From NCBI GenBank assembly GCA_934096315.1, contig CAKOLT010000005.1, positions 1 through 45,774 of the forward strand: DNA of 45,774 bases, read 5' to 3'. The notes under the pieces are model-generated. The model did not search any database, had not been told where the DNA came from, and saw only the letters and a program-made list of their open reading frames with translations. The translations under genes and the position numbers were made by a program. Below are positions 43,609 to 45,774 of this stretch, one piece after another; position 1 is the first letter of the stretch, and each line of letters opens with the position of its first letter. This DNA is from an uncultured Bacilli bacterium (lineage in GTDB: Bacteria > Bacillota_I > Bacilli_A > RF39 > UBA660).

Positions 43609-45462
43609 ATGTTTAATAGTATATCTATACAAATATGCAGTCTTGCTTATGTTATAATGCTAATAATCGTATATCTTTATAAAAGAAAATACGATACCCT
43701 AGGTAACAGAATATATAGAGACCTATTAATTAATACCATATTTATTTTAATACTAGATTTAATGAGTATATTTACTATTAAAAACCATGAAGTTATTACT
43801 TTTGTTAATACGCTATTTACAAAAGGGTTCCTATCCCTTGTAATATTATGGTTTATGCTATTTCTTTTATATGTTATGCTCCAGGAGTACAAAGAAGTAT
43901 TTAATAACTTTAAAGAAGCTTTCAAAAAAAGAAAAACAGTAAAACTATGGCTTGTAATTTTACTACTATTAATTCTAGGGGTTATATATCTGCCTCTTGA
44001 ATATTCAGTAAAACCAATCTATATGTATGGAAAAGCCTTTGATTATACATACTATAATGCAAGTATAATAACTACTATATTATTAATTTTACTAGCTATT
44101 AATAAAAATAAATTAGTAAGAAGTAGAAGACTTCCTCTAGTACTATTTGGAATAGCTATACTAATAGTTTTTAGTATCCAGTTTATGTATAATAATCTAT
44201 TACTTATAAGCAGTGCTTTAGCCTTAGTTACCGTATTTATGTACTTTATTTTAGTTAATCCTGATATAAGATATATAGACGAATTAAATAAATTAAGAGA
44301 AGAAGCTGAAAGTGCAAATAAAGCTAAAACAGACTTTTTAGCCAGTATGAGTCATGAAATAAGAACTCCGATGAATGCCATTATTGGACTAACCGACTCT
44401 GCCCTAACCAATGAATTACCAAGTAGTGTTAGAGAAGATATTAAAAACATAAATAATGCTGGACAAATACTACTAGAGATAATTAATAATATTCTAGATA
44501 TATCTAAAATTGAAGAAGGCAAAATGGAACTAGTAAACACCAACTATAATATTTCTAATATAGTACTTGAATTAACAAATATAGTTACTGTTAGAATTGG
44601 GGAAAAACCTATAAAGTTTACTACAAATATAGATCCTAATATTCCAAGTAAACTTTATGGAGATGAAACTAAACTATTTCAAATATGTTTAAATCTACTA
44701 AATAATGCCTGTAAATATACAGAAAAAGGAGAAATCAAGTTTACTATTACATCAAAAGTATCAGCAGATATAGCATATTTAACTATATCTGTAACAGACA
44801 CAGGAATGGGTATAAAGAAAGAAGACTTTGATAAACTATTTGAAAAGTTTACAAGACTAGATAAAGAAGTAAATCAATCAATTGAGGGAACTGGTTTAGG
44901 ACTAGTAATAACCAAAGAAATGGTTAATCTTATGAATGGTAAAATAAATGTAAGTAGTACTTATGGAAAAGGCTCTACTTTCACAGTAGTAGTACCACAG
45001 AAAATAATTGACCACAGTATTATTGGAGTAATAAGTAATCTAGATCTAAGGGAAAAGAAAGTAGAATACTTTAATGGTTCCAACTATAAAATACTTATAG
45101 TAGATGATAACAAACTTAACTTAAAAGTAGCAGAGAAACTACTTAGACCATATGGTTTCCAAGTTACCGTAGTAACTAGTGGTTTAGCTTGTTTAAATTA
45201 TACTAAGAAGACTAAATATGACTTAATATTCCTAGATCATATGATGCCAGAGATGGATGGTATACAAACTCTTAGATATTTAAAACAAAGGGTTGATTTT
45301 GTAAATACCCCAATAGTAGCTTTAACTGCTAATGCAATATCAGGAATGAAAGAAATGTATTTAAGAGAAGGATTTGATGATTATATATCAAAACCAATAG
45401 ACAGAGTAAAACTAGATGAAGTACTACGTAAACACCTTAAAATAGATGATAATAATAAATAA
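43609..45462 (+). CDS. Hybrid sensor histidine kinase
   Basis: 617 residues. Six or seven hydrophobic helices in residues 1-215 form a 7TM-like sensor with no large outside loop. Then HisKA with His249 in FLASMSHEIRTPMNAIIG, HATPase (NLLNNACKYTEKG, DTGMGI, GTGLGL), and a C-terminal REC domain with Asp543 in IFLDHMMPEMDG and SKPID. Phosphate would pass from His249 to Asp543, then to HPt His63 and on to the REC-HD regulator. Hybrid kinases with a separate HPt are more common in Gram-negative bacteria, so a full relay in a low-GC, small-genome type is noteworthy. Signal unknown. Confidence 0.93.
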   Translation: MFNSISIQICSLAYVIMLIIVYLYKRKYDTLGNRIYRDLLINTIFILILDLMSIFTIKNHEVITFVNTLFTKGFLSLVILWFMLFLLYVMLQEYKEVFNNFKEAFKKRKTVKLWLVILLLLILGVIYLPLEYSVKPIYMYGKAFDYTYYNASIITTILLILLAINKNKLVRSRRLPLVLFGIAILIVFSIQFMYNNLLLISSALALVTVFMYFILVNPDIRYIDELNKLREEAESANKAKTDFLASMSHEIRTPMNAIIGLTDSALTNELPSSVREDIKNINNAGQILLEIINNILDISKIEEGKMELVNTNYNISNIVLELTNIVTVRIGEKPIKFTTNIDPNIPSKLYGDETKLFQICLNLLNNACKYTEKGEIKFTITSKVSADIAYLTISVTDTGMGIKKEDFDKLFEKFTRLDKEVNQSIEGTGLGLVITKEMVNLMNGKINVSSTYGKGSTFTVVVPQKIIDHSIIGVISNLDLREKKVEYFNGSNYKILIVDDNKLNLKVAEKLLRPYGFQVTVVTSGLACLNYTKKTKYDLIFLDHMMPEMDGIQTLRYLKQRVDFVNTPIVALTANAISGMKEMYLREGFDDYISKPIDRVKLDEVLRKHLKIDDNNK

Positions 45463-45510
45463 AAGGACTAAATAAAATTAAATAATTAATTTTGCTTCAG
45501 TCCTTTTTTT
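45461..45510 (+). terminator. Terminator of phosphorelay operon
   Basis: AAAAGGACT / AGTCCTTTTTTT stem with an inner AATTAA-type pairing; bidirectional, since the Rpn-type gene on the minus strand also ends here. Confidence 0.8.
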
Positions 45511-45546
45511 GTAGAGATAAATTTTGTTTTTAATGAATAAATATTA

Positions 45547-45774
45547 TTATTTTAAGTTATTTATTTCCGTTTTTGTATAACCGGTAATTTTGGATATTAT
45601 TTTTTCGTCTAGTCCTTCCTTTAGCATAGCTTTTATTGTTTTGGCTACGCCCTCCTGAAGTCCTTTTTTTCTAGCTTCCTCGGCAAAGTATTCTCTTTCT
45701 TCTCTAGCTAGTTTCTCTTGGTCATAAGGATTTATACAAACATTACTGTTCTTATATTCCTCAAAATAATCACT
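45547..45774 (-). CDS. Rpn/PD-(D/E)XK nuclease-transposase-type protein, C-terminal part
   Basis: 76 codons open to the right edge. The tail (REEREYFAEEARKKGLQEGVAKTIKAMLKEG then LDEKIISKITGYTKTEIN) has the Glu/Lys-rich helix and the AMLKEGLD..ISKITG ending typical of the Rpn family (PD-(D/E)XK nuclease-fold proteins, formerly called transposases). The catalytic part is outside the window. These genes occur in many copies in gut Firmicutes and vary between strains. Confidence 0.75.
   Translation of the reverse strand, partial: SDYFEEYKNSNVCINPYDQEKLAREEREYFAEEARKKGLQEGVAKTIKAMLKEGLDEKIISKITGYTKTEINNLK

Noticed and set aside
1..45774. DGR template repeat or reverse transcriptase inside the window
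   Set aside because: No second A-rich copy of the three variable blocks was found on either strand by eye, and no open frame shows a reverse-transcriptase motif. The machinery must be outside, if present.
1..45774. Recoding of TGA as tryptophan (Mollicutes code)
   Set aside because: Trp is encoded by TGG in the genes checked, and TGA serves as stop, for example at 2214-2216 and 36215-36217.

Overview
The window reads as chromosome of an uncultured, low-GC, walled Firmicute (Bacilli, possibly an RF39- or Erysipelotrichia-like gut lineage; this placement is inference). The support is strong AT bias, standard-code reading (TGG for Trp, TGA as stop), a Tyr T-box leader, SepF/DivIVA, an LtaS-family enzyme, a SigH-like factor in the mrnC-rlmB neighbourhood, a SipW-type signal peptidase, and cell-wall anchor-like tails. 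Promoters are near-consensus sigma-A types, almost all with a 17-bp spacer.

Layout. 1-2250: an accessory patch with a partial Fic-like protein, an XRE regulator and a cytosine-5 DNA methyltransferase broken by a -1 frameshift. 2265-4714: two overlapping prepilin-like genes. 4803-6440: a tRNA-Ala / tRNA-Pro / proS transcription unit. 6502-9900: a two-gene operon of surface proteins (7487-8497 and 8497-9900) followed by a RhuM-Fic fusion. 9993-17020: aspS, a SWIM/SNF2 helicase and an LtaS-like enzyme. 17111-20849: sepF-divIVA and an operon of SipW peptidase, a membrane-anchored protein and a prepilin. 21091-27757: a CYTH protein, tyrS with its T-box, uvrA, then sigH-like, rlmB and mrnC. 27845-35859: an operon of three type-II membrane surface proteins, one of 1929 residues. 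35860-36214: a gene-poor, GC-rich stretch. 36215-40251: a third lectin-like surface protein and two tandem MucBP proteins. 40335-45462: a Nudix fusion and a plus-strand phosphorelay (HPt, REC-HD, hybrid kinase). The right edge holds the tail of an Rpn/PD-(D/E)XK-type protein.

The most striking signal is in the C-terminal lectin-like domains of the proteins at 7487-8497 and 8497-9900. A 63-bp GC-rich segment differs at 14 positions. All 14 fall at codon positions 1 or 2, all are amino-acid changing, almost all in NNY codons that could descend from AAY, and the segment is flanked by nearly identical sequence. This is the footprint of a diversity-generating retroelement (DGR) acting on its variable repeats. 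A third GC-rich segment of the same style ends the protein at 36215-37801, followed by a frameshift that separates it from its expected VRPV tail. No reverse transcriptase and no template repeat is visible here, so the machinery would have to lie elsewhere in the genome. The targets look like exported, membrane-anchored or SipW-processed fibre-type proteins. With the prepilins, MucBP proteins and giant FN3-like proteins, much of the window is devoted to the cell surface.
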